From NCBI RefSeq assembly GCF_004027225.2, contig NC_044289.2:12052354-12116353 (forward strand): a stretch of 64,000 bases of DNA. Reading direction: 5' to 3'. Below the pieces are notes generated by a model. It saw only the letters and a list, made by a program, of their open reading frames with translations, was not told the origin of the DNA and made no database searches. A program made the position numbers and the translations under genes. This DNA comes from Strigops habroptila (Eukaryota; Chordata; Aves; Psittaciformes; Psittacidae). Each line of letters starts with the position of its first letter. The first letter of the stretch is position 1. Positions 15,401 to 25,450 of this stretch are shown here, in pieces.

Positions 15401-16018
15401 ACATGGAGCAGCAGCAGCAGCCTTGTCGTTCCTGGGCTGTTGCATCCAGATGGTGTATTTTCCTTTAATGCATAGCATCAGGGATTTAAGGTACTTCACA
15501 AACTTTTGTTCCTACCATCAGCATCTAACAAACTTTATGGCTTCTTTCCATTTTTGTAGGAAACACCAACACCCTGGTCCAGACACTGAAACTTGTCAAC
15601 TGATGGGACAAAGAGCTGGGACACTTGGCTGTATTAGGACACTAAAACATAGGGTTTAGCCAAAGAAAATTTCCCCAACGTGGAGGCTTACACCTGCCAA
15701 ACTCTGTAGCATTCTTAGGAGGCTTTTCTATTCCTCTCCTCCATTTCCAGCCTTTCACACATCATGGTATTCCTTTTGACTTCTTTTGCAAGCTAGCTCT
15801 GGCTCTGCCTTCTGCTTCCCCTTATGCTTTGGTTTGGGTTACCAGTGTGAGCTGCTGGCTGTAGGCTGTTTCTGCATTTCTGCCTCCAGCTTCTGCTTGG
15901 AGGCTCCTCTTGGATGTTGTGACTGACCTGCTTTTTCTTTCTCTCTTGCTGTATCTTTTTCTCTCTCTCCCCAATCTGTCTTTTGCGTTCTCTGTTCTTC
16001 CCACCTCCATTCCTGCAG

Positions 16019-19000
16019 GTTCATCATGCCTAGTGGCATATAAAAAGACTCCACCTCCTGTCCCACCGCGGACCACATCAAAGCCGTTCATCTCTGTCAC
16101 TGTGCAGAGCAGCACTGAATCGGCGCAGGACACCTACCTGGACAGCCAGGACCACAAGAGCGAGGTGACCAGCCAGTCGGGACTCAGCAATTCCTCAGAC
16201 AGCTTGGACAGCACCAGGACACCCAGCGTGACGAGGGGGAGCGTTGTGGCTCCAGCAAGAGACACTCCGGAGTTACCTCAGAAAAATGCAACTTTGAAAA
16301 GTGACAAAGGGACTCTGACCAGCGAAGAGCCTAAAGTGGAGAATATCCCCAAAAGAAAGCTGTCGTCTATAGGAATACAAGTATGGAATAGTTTGTTCTC
16401 CTTTGTCCTAAGGAATGTCCTTTAACCCATCCATTTAGCGTGTGCATTTTGTGTGACCAGTTGTGCAGCTCAACTCAGAGTAGCAACAGAAACTAACTGC
16501 CTTGTCAAACTAACTTCCTGTGTTCCTGGGGTGAAATACAGCAGAAACTTTCCATAACAGACCAGAAAGAACTAAGTTCTTTTAGTATAAGATGTTTTGT
16601 AAAGCAGTGGGACTGTGTTAACTGGGTGAGTCCCTCTAAAGAGGCTTTTTGCTGCTTGTATGCCTGTGCTCTGTACTTAAAATCAATCTGCTCCTTGCCC
16701 ATCACTGTTCTAGGGACAACTTCTGAGAGGTGGGCCCTTCTATTTGACATCCATGTAACATGGGCTGCTGCAGTGAAAATGGTCCCAGGACTGCAGGCAG
16801 GAGGGAGCAATTCCTTGCTGTTCAATTCCCAGCAGGTTGCTGCTTCTCTTGCTGGCAGCATTTAACTCTGTGGAAATCAATGGAAATGAGCTGTTGATCA
16901 TATAGTCAAATGAGAACACATTGAGTAAATCCGTGCTTTACTTGACAAACTCCAGTCATCTGCAATTGTCCACTCTTCTTGTGGACAGATTTCCCAGTTA
17001 CAGATGGCTGCTGTGAGCACTTGGGCAAATCCAAATGCAGGTTCTGGGCTTTGAGCCACCACATGTGTTTATGCTGAGGAAGTTCTCCATTGATTTGCAG
17101 TAAGGCTAGCTGGCCAGTTAGCTACATGTGCTAGTGAAGGCTTTTCTGCAGGGCTAGTGGGACAAAATACATGCTGAAAGGGCAGCAAGGCAAGAGAACT
17201 CGCATTGGAGAGGCTGCCTGCCTTCCTGTCCTCTTCCTTTTCTGAGCTGGTTCCCCAGCCACCTGCCCCACAGCCTGGATTTCCTTCCTAAACCCTTCTA
17301 ACCCTCTTATCCAGAGCTGTGGAGGGTGTCAGTCCCTGGGACAGAGGAAGCTGGGCTTTACTGTCAGTCTCAATCAGATCACTGCCCTCTCGAATTTCCT
17401 GGCCTTTGCCCATCTCAGATGCCCATACAGTTGCTCCCTCAGGGACATGCAGCCCGTCTCCAGCGTGCCAAAGCTGAGCAGACAGCGGTGGGTGGCAGAG
17501 CTGAGGGCTCTACAGCAGGTATCTGGCAGGACTGATGCTCAAGTGGAGGCCAAGCTGAGCAGTGGCCTCGTGCCTCTCCTTAGACAACCCTGCAGTTGGT
17601 GTGTGGTGTCAGCATGCTGTGTGTGTGTGTGCGCAGCACTCCTGGTCTACTAATGTGAATTCCAGCAGCAAGTTCTTGTGTCTGTTTTTGTCTGTATTTT
17701 TCTTGTTCAATAAGGTTGACTGCCTTCAGCCAGTGGCAAAAGAGGAGCCTCCTCCACCAGCCACCAAATTCCAGTCCATCGGGGTACAGGTAGAGGACGA
17801 GTGGCGGTAAGTGAAAGGCGCAAGCTTTTGTAGTTTCCTTTCTTTTCAATTGTGCTCTTCCCCCACTTTTGCTTAGACCTTCTCCCCTTCTTTGTTCCAA
17901 TATGAGTGGTGTTGAATGGGGGCCCATGGAGAGCTCTTCCTCCACAGCACACACCCGCTGCAAAAAAAAAAAAGCACTTGTTCTGTAAACAGCCAAATCA
18001 ATGGGAGTTTGAAATTTCAAATGAAAGTACAAGATGTAATTACAGATGTGCGTCAGTCCTCTCAGCTGAATGGCCTATTGCAGTAAGCAGGCAACCTTAT
18101 AATTTTGTCTGTCTGAATGTGTGGTGTGTGTTTGTGTGTGAGGAGGGGCAGGGCGGGCAGGGTGAGGCTCAGCTGCAGGCATAATAAACAAGTGCATTTC
18201 ACTGTCAGTGTGTGAGGCCAGCCAGGGTGAGTTCTGCTCTTTAATGTTTGGGTTTGATCTCTCTAGAAACAGCCACTCTCGCAGCATGTCCACCAAACAG
18301 GACACAGACTCTGACACACAGGAACCTAATAACTCTAGCTGTAAATCATCTGAGAGAAGCCTCGCTGAGTGCCCCCAACACAACAACTCCGTTGGTGGTG
18401 ATGCCACTACCAGGCAACCAGCCAAGCCCTCACAGATTAAGAGAAACCTCTCCTATGGAGAAAACAATGACCCAGCCCTGGAGCCTTCCTCTCTCCCTCC
18501 TCCTGACCCCTGGCTCGAGACGTCCTCCACCTCGCCATCAGAACCCACACAGCCAGGAGCCTGCCGGCGGGATGGATACTGGTTTCTGAAGCTGCTGCAG
18601 GCGGAAACAGAGCGGTTAGAAGGCTGGTGCCGCCAGATGGACCAGGAGACCAAAGAGAACAATCTCTCTGAAGAAGGTAGGTGGTGTCAGCCCCTGGACA
18701 CCAGATGGGAGCAGCCTAGCAGCTCCTCCTCTGGAGTTGTAACTGAGTATTGGATCAGCTTTCTGCAGTTAAATTGCTGATAGCCCACAGAGAACATGGA
18801 GATGAGTTTGGGACAAGGAATACTTTATCTTTGGAAAGGATAAGGTAACTTCCTCTAGCAGACAGGGTAAGAAATAGTACCATGATGCAGCATGTAAGAT
18901 GTGCAGGGCATGGTGCAGCTTCTGACCATTCCAACTGCTAAAAGCTTAAATGGATTGCTTTCCAGGGAGGCTGTGGGATCTTTCTACCTGCATAACCCAT

Positions 19001-22000
19001 TGTACAACAGTGGGCAGGTGAAAGCTTAGTTGACAGTGGGGCAGAATGAGGGTCACTTCTGAGCTTGTTTGATCCGTTGAATCGGTGGACTTGTCTTCAC
19101 AGCAAAGAGGAGGCTTCTTCATGGAGGGAAGCTTTGCTAATTTTGTGCCAAATACACACAAAGCACATGTACAGGGAGCACAAGGCCACTGGATTTTATT
19201 GGGTTCAGTCCTACTTGGGCTTGTTACACTATTTTCAAATGAGTTGGCAAAACCTGTGCTGCTTGTAGTGAAAACCATGCCTGTGGCGCATAGAGTGACA
19301 GAAGGGGCTGACTAGGCTGCAGAGGGCAGGATCTTTGTTTAGAGTCTGGTTGATTTATTTTCTTAACACCTTAGAAAGGTGAAATAATGGTGAGACTCAG
19401 TTATAGCTCCCTCCCACTGCTAGGGCTTGGGGAACTAATCTAATCCTATTGCACTAAGATGCTGAACTGGCTGCCAAGCTGGACAGGCAGTGCGAGGGCT
19501 TTCCCTGCCTCAGGGAATGCCCTTGTTTTGCCTGTGGCAAGAGTGCTCTGGCAAGAAAAGACACCAAAACCAGTGTTGTGTTATATCTGTGACCTCTAAG
19601 AGAATCTCAGAGTAGATTCTGTAACTGAGAAGTTGGTGGGTATGGGGGGAGCCCAGCTTACACTTGTCCCACCAAGACCTAGAAACATTCAGAACTGATT
19701 CAGTAGGTGCAACAGCAGACCAGGGAGGAAGAGTTGCTTCATCCCTGTTTGTGGTGCAGTTGGGTCTCTCAGCCATGCCCTTGGAAGGGAAAAGCCCATA
19801 CAGTGTTCTCCATTAATGAGCAGAGGAATGTTGCCATGCCCAGAGGCTTCTTGGAAACCCCACTAAGAGCAGTGTAAAGTCCTGGGTATTAAAAGCCCAA
19901 AGCCTGCCAGTATTTTCATCCCTGCTGGTAAATGGGGACAGTTCTCCTGCCTCTTGCTACTTTGACCTCGTGCATAAGTGCAAGAGCAGGCTGTGCAGAT
20001 CTGCTCACTGGGGTTGTGCTAATGGCTTGTCTGATGGGCTGAGGGCAGGTCAAGGTATGTTCTGCCCGCTCCAATGCAGTGTTTTCAGACTGGCCTGCTT
20101 TTGACCTGCTCTAGGAGGAGTAATAGTAGATGACAAAGACTTAGATTGTTTCAATACATCTTCTTTCCCTGAGAGCACTCAGTTCATTGGGGATCTCTGA
20201 AACTCCTTTGCTAATGAATCAAAAGTGTTTCTTTGCTCCAGAAACACTTGAGTTCACTGCTGCATTTAATAGCCTGTTCTTGTTTCCTTTTCTCCCTTGC
20301 AGTCTTAGGAAAAGTCCTGAGTGCAGTGGGCAGTGCACAGTTACTAATGTCACAGAAATTCCAGCAATTCCACGGCCTCTGTGAACAAAACTTGGTGAGT
20401 CTGGATCTAATTCTCCTAGTTTTTGAGAGGGGAATGTATCTGTTTCAACAGACATGAACGTGATCAGGTATTAACAGGCTGCTATCACTGTAAAAATAGG
20501 GTCAGTGTATCTGTCGCCTACAACCTGGCCACCATGCCGTGATGGATGAATGCTGATTTAAACCAGCAGCTGAGCAGTAGGAGGCTGGTCACCTCACCCT
20601 CTTCTGCACAGACAATTGTTGGGCTGTGCTCTGCTCAGGGAGGAGTGCTTGCAATTCCTTTTGGTGCTTACGTGAGCACTGGGGAATTCTCTTGAGCTGC
20701 TGATCAGGGCATGCTTGAATACACCACATCTCTGGGTCTGAATTGTCAGCTGGCCACACTGCTGTTTATCCTGGAAACTACCTTTTTCTTGGTACTCCTA
20801 AAGGGCTTTTTTGAGGGGAACCACTGAGGTTTTGCCAGATGGGGGGGGATGTTTGAAAAGTCTGTCCTCCAAATGTGCTTGTTTTGCATGTAGCTTGCAT
20901 GTATAGTAAAACTGTCCCTCTTGGGTCACAAAGCACTGTTTGGGTTGGGTCTCTTTGAATGTAATGCAAGGGTTTGCCTTGCTGAGAGCTGAACAGGGCT
21001 AATGTGGAGGTAGATAGGAATCTCTGTTTTGGTGTTTCCACCTCAGCCTTTATTGTGGTACGCAGCTTTTGCAGCCTTCCTCAGAGGTGAATTCCTCTTT
21101 ACTTCCAAAAAAACACAGAGGAGCTGGGGGAGGAGAAGGGGTGAAGTGCTGAGCATCTGTGTGCTGATCTCTGGCTGCTCACAGCTGAGGGATTAGCAGC
21201 AGCACCACTAGTTGCCAGGCTTTCAGCAGAGTTTTGGGCTGAGATCACTCTTTGACCCTTGGTGCTGAGTTGTTCAGACCTGATCCCATGGTTTCCTGAG
21301 ACAATCCAGGCATATGATGGCAGTTCAGATGTCTCACAACTGGGGAAAATCTGTTCATGGAAGAAACTTGAGCTGCTTAAAATTTTTCAACCTAGTGTGA
21401 GAAATACAAATACTTTCAGATTGTTTTGTGGGGGATGCAGCAAAGTAATATCACTCATGAAAGCTTTGGCTTTTTTGGGCCACTGTACCCTGACATGCCA
21501 GTTCTCGGGTATTAGAGCTGTGCTTTGCATCATGTTGTGCTCATTTCCATTATTACCACTCTGAAATCAGGATCTCTGTGTCAGAAACCAGTGTTCTAGC
21601 TCTGAATCACATGCTGGGGACCTTCAGTTGGAGGACATTTCTGAGAGTGCTTTTTATGCTTTGCCTTCTAGAATCCTAATGCCAATCCCAGACCCACAGC
21701 CCAGGACCTAGCTGGGTTTTGGGATCTCCTCCAGTTGTCCATTGAAGACATCAGCATGAAGTTTGATGAGCTGTACCACCTGAAAGCAAATAGCTGGCAA
21801 TTGGCAGAGACACCGGAGAGAAAGGTGAGCGTGGGGCTGTTGAGACTGGCCAGAGCACCTCACAGACATTTGGGTATGTGAGGTCTATTTCTGTCTGCAA
21901 ACAGAAGATCTCCAGGGTTTTTACCTTCTTGCCCTTGCGCAGTGTAATCTCACAGCCTTGCAATGTACCGAGACCATTCCTCTTGAGTAATAGTGGAAAC

Positions 22001-22850
22001 AATTTCATACAAGGGGAAAAAAGTGTTAGGATGGAGAGAGAGCAGAGCGATGAGTGCTGGTGTGTGCTTAAAGCAGTGATGCAGAGGCCTCTAGTGTTAC
22101 AAGCACTGTATGAAGAGGTTTTAACTATTCCTGCTGTCTGAGTAGTATAAAAAACACCTATTGGAACCTTTTGAAAATGCAGCACAGGTTATGCCTGGGG
22201 CCAGGCTGCTTGGCTAGACATGAGGGTAGGAAGGAGGACTATGGCTCTGGGCAGGGTGGCATATTAAAATTGAGTTCAGTTTTCATGTGCTCTGACCTAT
22301 AGCTGGGCCAGACTGACCCTACAAACCCGAGTCCACTTCACCAAAGGCAGGTGTACCATGTAATGCAAAAGAGCACATCTCTAGACATTGGCGAGGCCGA
22401 TTTTGAGTGCTTTGCTCAAGAACTACTCCTGCTTCTTTCACCTGACACTCGACCTCATCGCTTAGTCCCTCATGCCATAAGAGTCCCCACCACATCAGAG
22501 CAAGCTTCGGTATAGAATCATAGAATAGTCAGGGTTGGAAAGGACCTTAAGATCATCTAGTTCCAACCCCTCTGCCAGGGGCTTATGCTCATTTTTACTT
22601 TCTGTCTGGCTTTTTCCTTACTGTCTCCCTAAAGGAAGAGAAGAAACCACCCCCTCCAGTGCCAAAGAAGCCAGCCAAGTCCAAATCCCAGCTGAACCGG
22701 GACAAAGCCTCTGATTCAGACAAGCAGCGCCAGGAAGCTCGCAAGCGTCTCATGGCAGCCAAGCGAGCGGCCTCTGTGCGGCAGAACTCGGCCACGGAGA
22801 GCGCAGACAGCATCGAGATCTACGTCCCCGAGGCCCAGACCCGCCTTTGA
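16019..22850 (+). CDS. DLGAP4: DLGAP4 (SAPAP4/GKAP4), C-terminal 440 residues in seven coding exons; 5' part outside the window
   Basis: DLGAP4 is a postsynaptic-density scaffold linking PSD-95-type MAGUKs to SHANK. Coding exons are 16019-16380, 17715-17806, 18267-18676, 20303-20394, 21672-21824 and 22635-22850; the first begins with two bases that complete a split codon. All junctions are GT-AG and the phases join without a break. Visible parts are the conserved 'YKKTPPPVPPRTTSKPF' block, two dynein-light-chain (LC8) motifs GIQVD and GVQVE, and a helical GKAP/GH1 domain ('DGYWFLKLLQAETERLEGW' to 'DELYHLKANSW'). Basic 'KKPAKSK' and 'EARKRLMAAKRAASVRQ' segments follow, then the C-terminal PDZ ligand QTRL that binds SHANK. 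The wording fits DLGAP4 better than DLGAP1-3. The GIQVD motif is assembled across the 16380/17715 junction. Correction to the count in this label: six coding segments are listed. Confidence 0.97.
17619..17634. repeat. Short (TG)n run
   Basis: A short TG dinucleotide run lies in the intron about 80 bases before the 17715 acceptor. It is short and probably of no consequence, though TG repeats beside an acceptor can bind CELF or TDP-43 proteins. Confidence 0.6.
22511..22588 (-). mobile_element. CR1 LINE 3'-end fragment
   Basis: The + strand reads 'AGAATCATAGAATAG' followed by 'GGTTGGAAAGGACCTTAAG' and 'ATCATCTAGTTCCAACCCC'. This is the reverse complement of the well-known CR1 3' end. The copy is therefore on the minus strand and strongly 5'-truncated. 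It lies only about 46 bases before the acceptor of the last DLGAP4 coding exon, so it may overlap or lie close to that exon's branch-point region. Confidence 0.93.
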
Positions 22851-23042
22851 GCCGAGGGGGCAGAGGAAGGAACCGCGTGGTTTTTATAAGTCATTAAAAA
22901 GGCAACAAAAAAAAAACAAAACACAAAAGGTTCTCTTAAACTAGTGTGATTTCTTGAGTCTAGAGACAACGAGCCATCCTTGCAAAGGGCTCCCGAGTTG
23001 GCGCTTTTTTTTTTTCTCTCAGCTTTAAGTAATGAAGATTTT

Positions 23043-23094
23043 AAAAAAAAAAAAAAAAACAAACAAAACAAAACAAACAAAACAACAAAAAAAG
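23043..23094. repeat. A-rich tract in the DLGAP4 3'UTR
   Basis: Seventeen consecutive A are followed by A-rich sequence broken by single C bases. No AATAAA precedes it at the usual distance, so it looks like a simple repeat rather than the tail of an inserted retroposon. Confidence 0.8.
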
Positions 23095-23664
23095 AGAAAA
23101 TCCCCCTCGTTTTCTCCCTGGCTGTGGTGTTGCTGAACGGGACTGAACAGACTCCTGGAAACTCCAACCCCTCGACTTGGACCTTCAGTCTTTTTACTCG
23201 TTCTATCTCATGAGAATTATTAGCTTGTTTACAAGAAGAGGACAAGAAAACATGAAGCCTTGAGCACTTGCCATGCTGTGTTCTTCCTCCTCCTCGGTTC
23301 TGTTCTTCCTTCTCATCCTTTTCTTTTTACCTCCTCCTGCTTCCTTTCTCCCACCCCTTTGCATGGCTTTGTTTAACCGTGTTAGAAACAACCTCTCTTC
23401 CACCGAGCTCCCGAAGAGAACACCCATTCAGTGTGTACTACTGTTGCACTCTGCTAGCAAGCAGCCTTTTTTTGGGGGGGTGGGGGGTTTGTTTTCCTTT
23501 TGATGGGGGATATTGGGGTGGGGGGAGGCTGGGTGGGCAGGGACAGGGCAGTGGGGTTTGTATTCCTCTGTTTTATTGAAGTTGAGAGGATGACAGGGTC
23601 TGTGGAATGTAATGCAGAGTTGTTGAAATGCAGCCCAGAAGCAAATGTGCAATAAGCTAGCGAA

Positions 23665-23678
23665 GGGGGGGGGGGGGG
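23665..23678. repeat. Poly-G run, 14 bases, in the DLGAP4 3'UTR
   Basis: This is an uninterrupted G homopolymer in the sense strand of the 3'UTR. Neighbouring G-rich stretches at about 23470-23540 and 23867-23880 make the region able to form RNA G-quadruplexes. Confidence 0.85.
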
Positions 23679-24940
23679 ACACAGTGCTTGGCTGGCTGAT
23701 GGGAGACAGCACTACCCTTAACTCCAGGCACAAGAGGGGAGCTGAAGGAGCACAGAGCAACTCCAGGCACGATCCACACATGCTTCACTTTGATTTTTCT
23801 CCTCTTTTTATTTTTTTGCAAGATTATTTTCCTTGAATTGCTTGTTGAGAAAGAAGCTGCTACACGGGGGTGGGGGGGGGGAACCTCTTTTACAGGGGGA
23901 GGGCTGGGAGAGTGTGATGGTATTTCAGGGTGGGAGGACTGGGTTTGTACAGAGGAAGGCACAGGTAGCTGGTGGTAGGCTGCCTGCCTGTATGTATGTG
24001 TACATATGCACATATACACTTAGTAGTACCTGTACATTTAATTCATACACACGTATACATGCCCATACACACAGTGCAGACGGTGTGCTTAAAAGCACCT
24101 TGGTGAGAATGGGCATATGTATAGCATATATTTTTACATGTACTATATCTAGATGTGTGTAAAAGTGTGTGTAAAAATATATACCCTGTGTGTAATCAGA
24201 TGACTATTTTTTCCTTATCTCCCTGCTCTCTGGGTAGAGGAAGGATTGCTAAATATTTTTTAGCCCGTTTTTCCCCTTTGTAGGTCTCCTTTTCAGCCTG
24301 GCTTCTTGAAGCCACATCTGCCACCACCAAATTCTTTGCCACCCCCTCCCAAAAATAGAGCATTTTGCCTCATTCAGAGTGATCCTGTTGGGATTTGGAG
24401 GTTTTTTTTCCTTCACTTGCTTGAATGAGTTGGAAGATTGTGTGTTACTTTCATGGGGGTAGAAGCCCAGAGCTGGATTCTGAATCCCAACAAGGGTGTT
24501 GGTGAGCCAGAAGGCAAAAGATAAAGTGAAATCCTGAATGATGTCTGAGTTACCATTATATGCTGTAAAGTGTTGTCCATGCACGGGTGCTCTTAGAGAT
24601 TTCTGCCCACCTACGGTATACTCTCAACTGTGAAACTGGGTATAATGTAACTCAAATCCAGCGTTGGTTTTGATGGTTGTGGGTAAAGATACGGACTTGT
24701 TGGGTTGCACTGTTGTAAAGATGCTGTTTTAGAGCTCTCTAGCATTGAAACGGGGGGACACGAGGGGACGGGTGGTTGGTTTGTTTGTTCTTATTTACTC
24801 CTCCAACCGTGTCTGAGGCTGCTGTGGGGGGAGCTGGCCTGGAAGGCTGGTTTTTCTGGGGCTCATTTTGTTTCCTGCCACCTCGGAGGAGGAGAACTCG
24901 CAGCAGCAAGGGCAGCTGGCTGACTTACCATACAAACCAC

Positions 24941-24950
24941 AATAAATAAA
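24941..24950 (+). terminator. DLGAP4: Poly(A) signal of DLGAP4 (two overlapping AATAAA)
   Basis: AATAAATAAA contains two overlapping canonical hexamers. A GT-rich downstream element begins about 20 bases later. It is the only strong + strand signal between the stop codon and the next promoter-like region. Confidence 0.85.
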
Positions 24951-24970
24951 CAGATGCAGTCTGACTTTAC

Positions 24971-25224
24971 AGCGCCTGGTGGTCTCTCTCCCTCTTTATT
25001 CCCAGTGGGGTGTGTGGGGCTGGGCTGCAATGAGTGGGCTGGGGGGGGAGACTATATTTAATCTCAACAGCTTTATAAATGTACATATATATTAAAATAT
25101 CTACAAATATAGATGTATATGTCTCAAAACTATGTGTTTATACATATTCATACACTCCTTTATATACACAGTTCTATATATACGCATTATATATGAATCC
25201 GTGTTATTATTCCTCTGGCTCCTG
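24971..25224. other. Intergenic AT-rich gap between DLGAP4 and an orphan promoter
   Basis: From about 25050 to 25205 the sequence is strongly AT-rich, full of TATA/ACATA words, with no gene. TGTACATA (25080-25087, + strand) and TATATACA (25161-25168, a TGTATATA on the minus strand) are Pumilio-like sites. The composition resembles 3'UTR sequence, so a longer DLGAP4 3' end or an antisense 3' end is possible. Confidence 0.55.
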
Positions 25225-25228
25225 AGGC

Positions 25229-25450
25229 AGCCAATCACAGGGCAGCCTGGGAGCACGTGGTTGTCAAGAAAGGGCTCTCAGCCAATCACAGAGCCGCGTG
25301 ACGTTTAACAAAATGGCTGCTCCCTGCTATGAAATGGCGGGTGGAACAAAATGGCTGCGCCCAGTGTATATAAGGGGAGGGCCTTGTGTGTCAAATGTAC
25401 TTCCGGGTAGGCCAGTAGGCGGGGCCGCTGGTGCTGCCAGCCAATCACAG
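25229..25450 (+). promoter_or_regulatory. Promoter-like element cluster with no recognised gene (CCAAT, CRE, YY1, TATA, ETS)
   Basis: In + orientation the order is CCAATCACAG at 25231, CCAATCACAG at 25282, TGACG at 25299-25303, then three ATGGC-centred YY1-like motifs (AACAAAATGGCTGC near 25307, GAAATGGCGG near 25331, AACAAAATGGCTGC near 25345). TATATAAG follows at 25367-25374, then ACTTCCGGG (ETS) at about 25399 and a third CCAATCACAG at 25441. The spacing is that of a classical TATA promoter, with a start expected near 25397-25402. Downstream sequence turns GC- and CpG-rich, typical of a CpG-island first exon. No known protein follows. Alternatives are a lncRNA promoter, a 5' exon of an unannotated gene, or an LTR-type promoter relic, though I see no LTR ends. 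Confidence 0.6.

Larger units (their letters stand above)
1..16018 (+). other. DLGAP4: Intron of DLGAP4 (upstream part of the gene lies left of the window)
   Basis: No stretch here translates to a recognisable DLGAP4 exon or any other known protein. Reading frames up to 164 codons occur on both strands but are low in complexity and unlike any family I know. The intron ends in a long pyrimidine tract and a clear AG at 16017-16018. I recognise no CR1 copy, only a G-run (3023-3038) and an AT-rich low-complexity block (9217-9412). No CpG island is evident, so I see no alternative DLGAP4 promoter. That this is intron is inferred from the phase-1 entry into the exon at 16019, which cannot be a first coding exon. 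Confidence 0.8.
22851..24970 (+). other. DLGAP4: DLGAP4 3'UTR with tandem poly(A) signals
   Basis: The UTR follows the TGA at 22848-22850. Two overlapping AATAAA signals lie at 24941-24946 and 24945-24950, followed by GT-rich downstream sequence ('GGTGGTCTCTC', 'GGGGTGTGTGGGG'), so cleavage near 24965-24975 is likely. Inside are a 17-base A-run at 23043-23059 that continues as A/C-rich sequence to about 23094, a 14-base G-run at 23665-23678, and a UA-rich stretch at 23990-24190 with a Pumilio-type site TGTACATA (23999-24006). The internal A-run could cause false 3' ends in oligo-dT cDNA libraries. Confidence 0.85.

Noticed and set aside
15910-16018. In-frame open extension upstream of the first DLGAP4 exon, with a Met and a hydrophobic, signal-peptide-like stretch
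   Set aside because: It is the translated pyrimidine tract of the acceptor (CTTTCTCTCTTGC-type sequence gives Leu/Phe/Ser). The conserved protein begins just after the AG at 16018.
23043-23094. A-run as the poly(A) tail of a processed pseudogene or retroposon
   Set aside because: No element body precedes it and the run sits inside the DLGAP4 3'UTR without flanking duplications that I can see.
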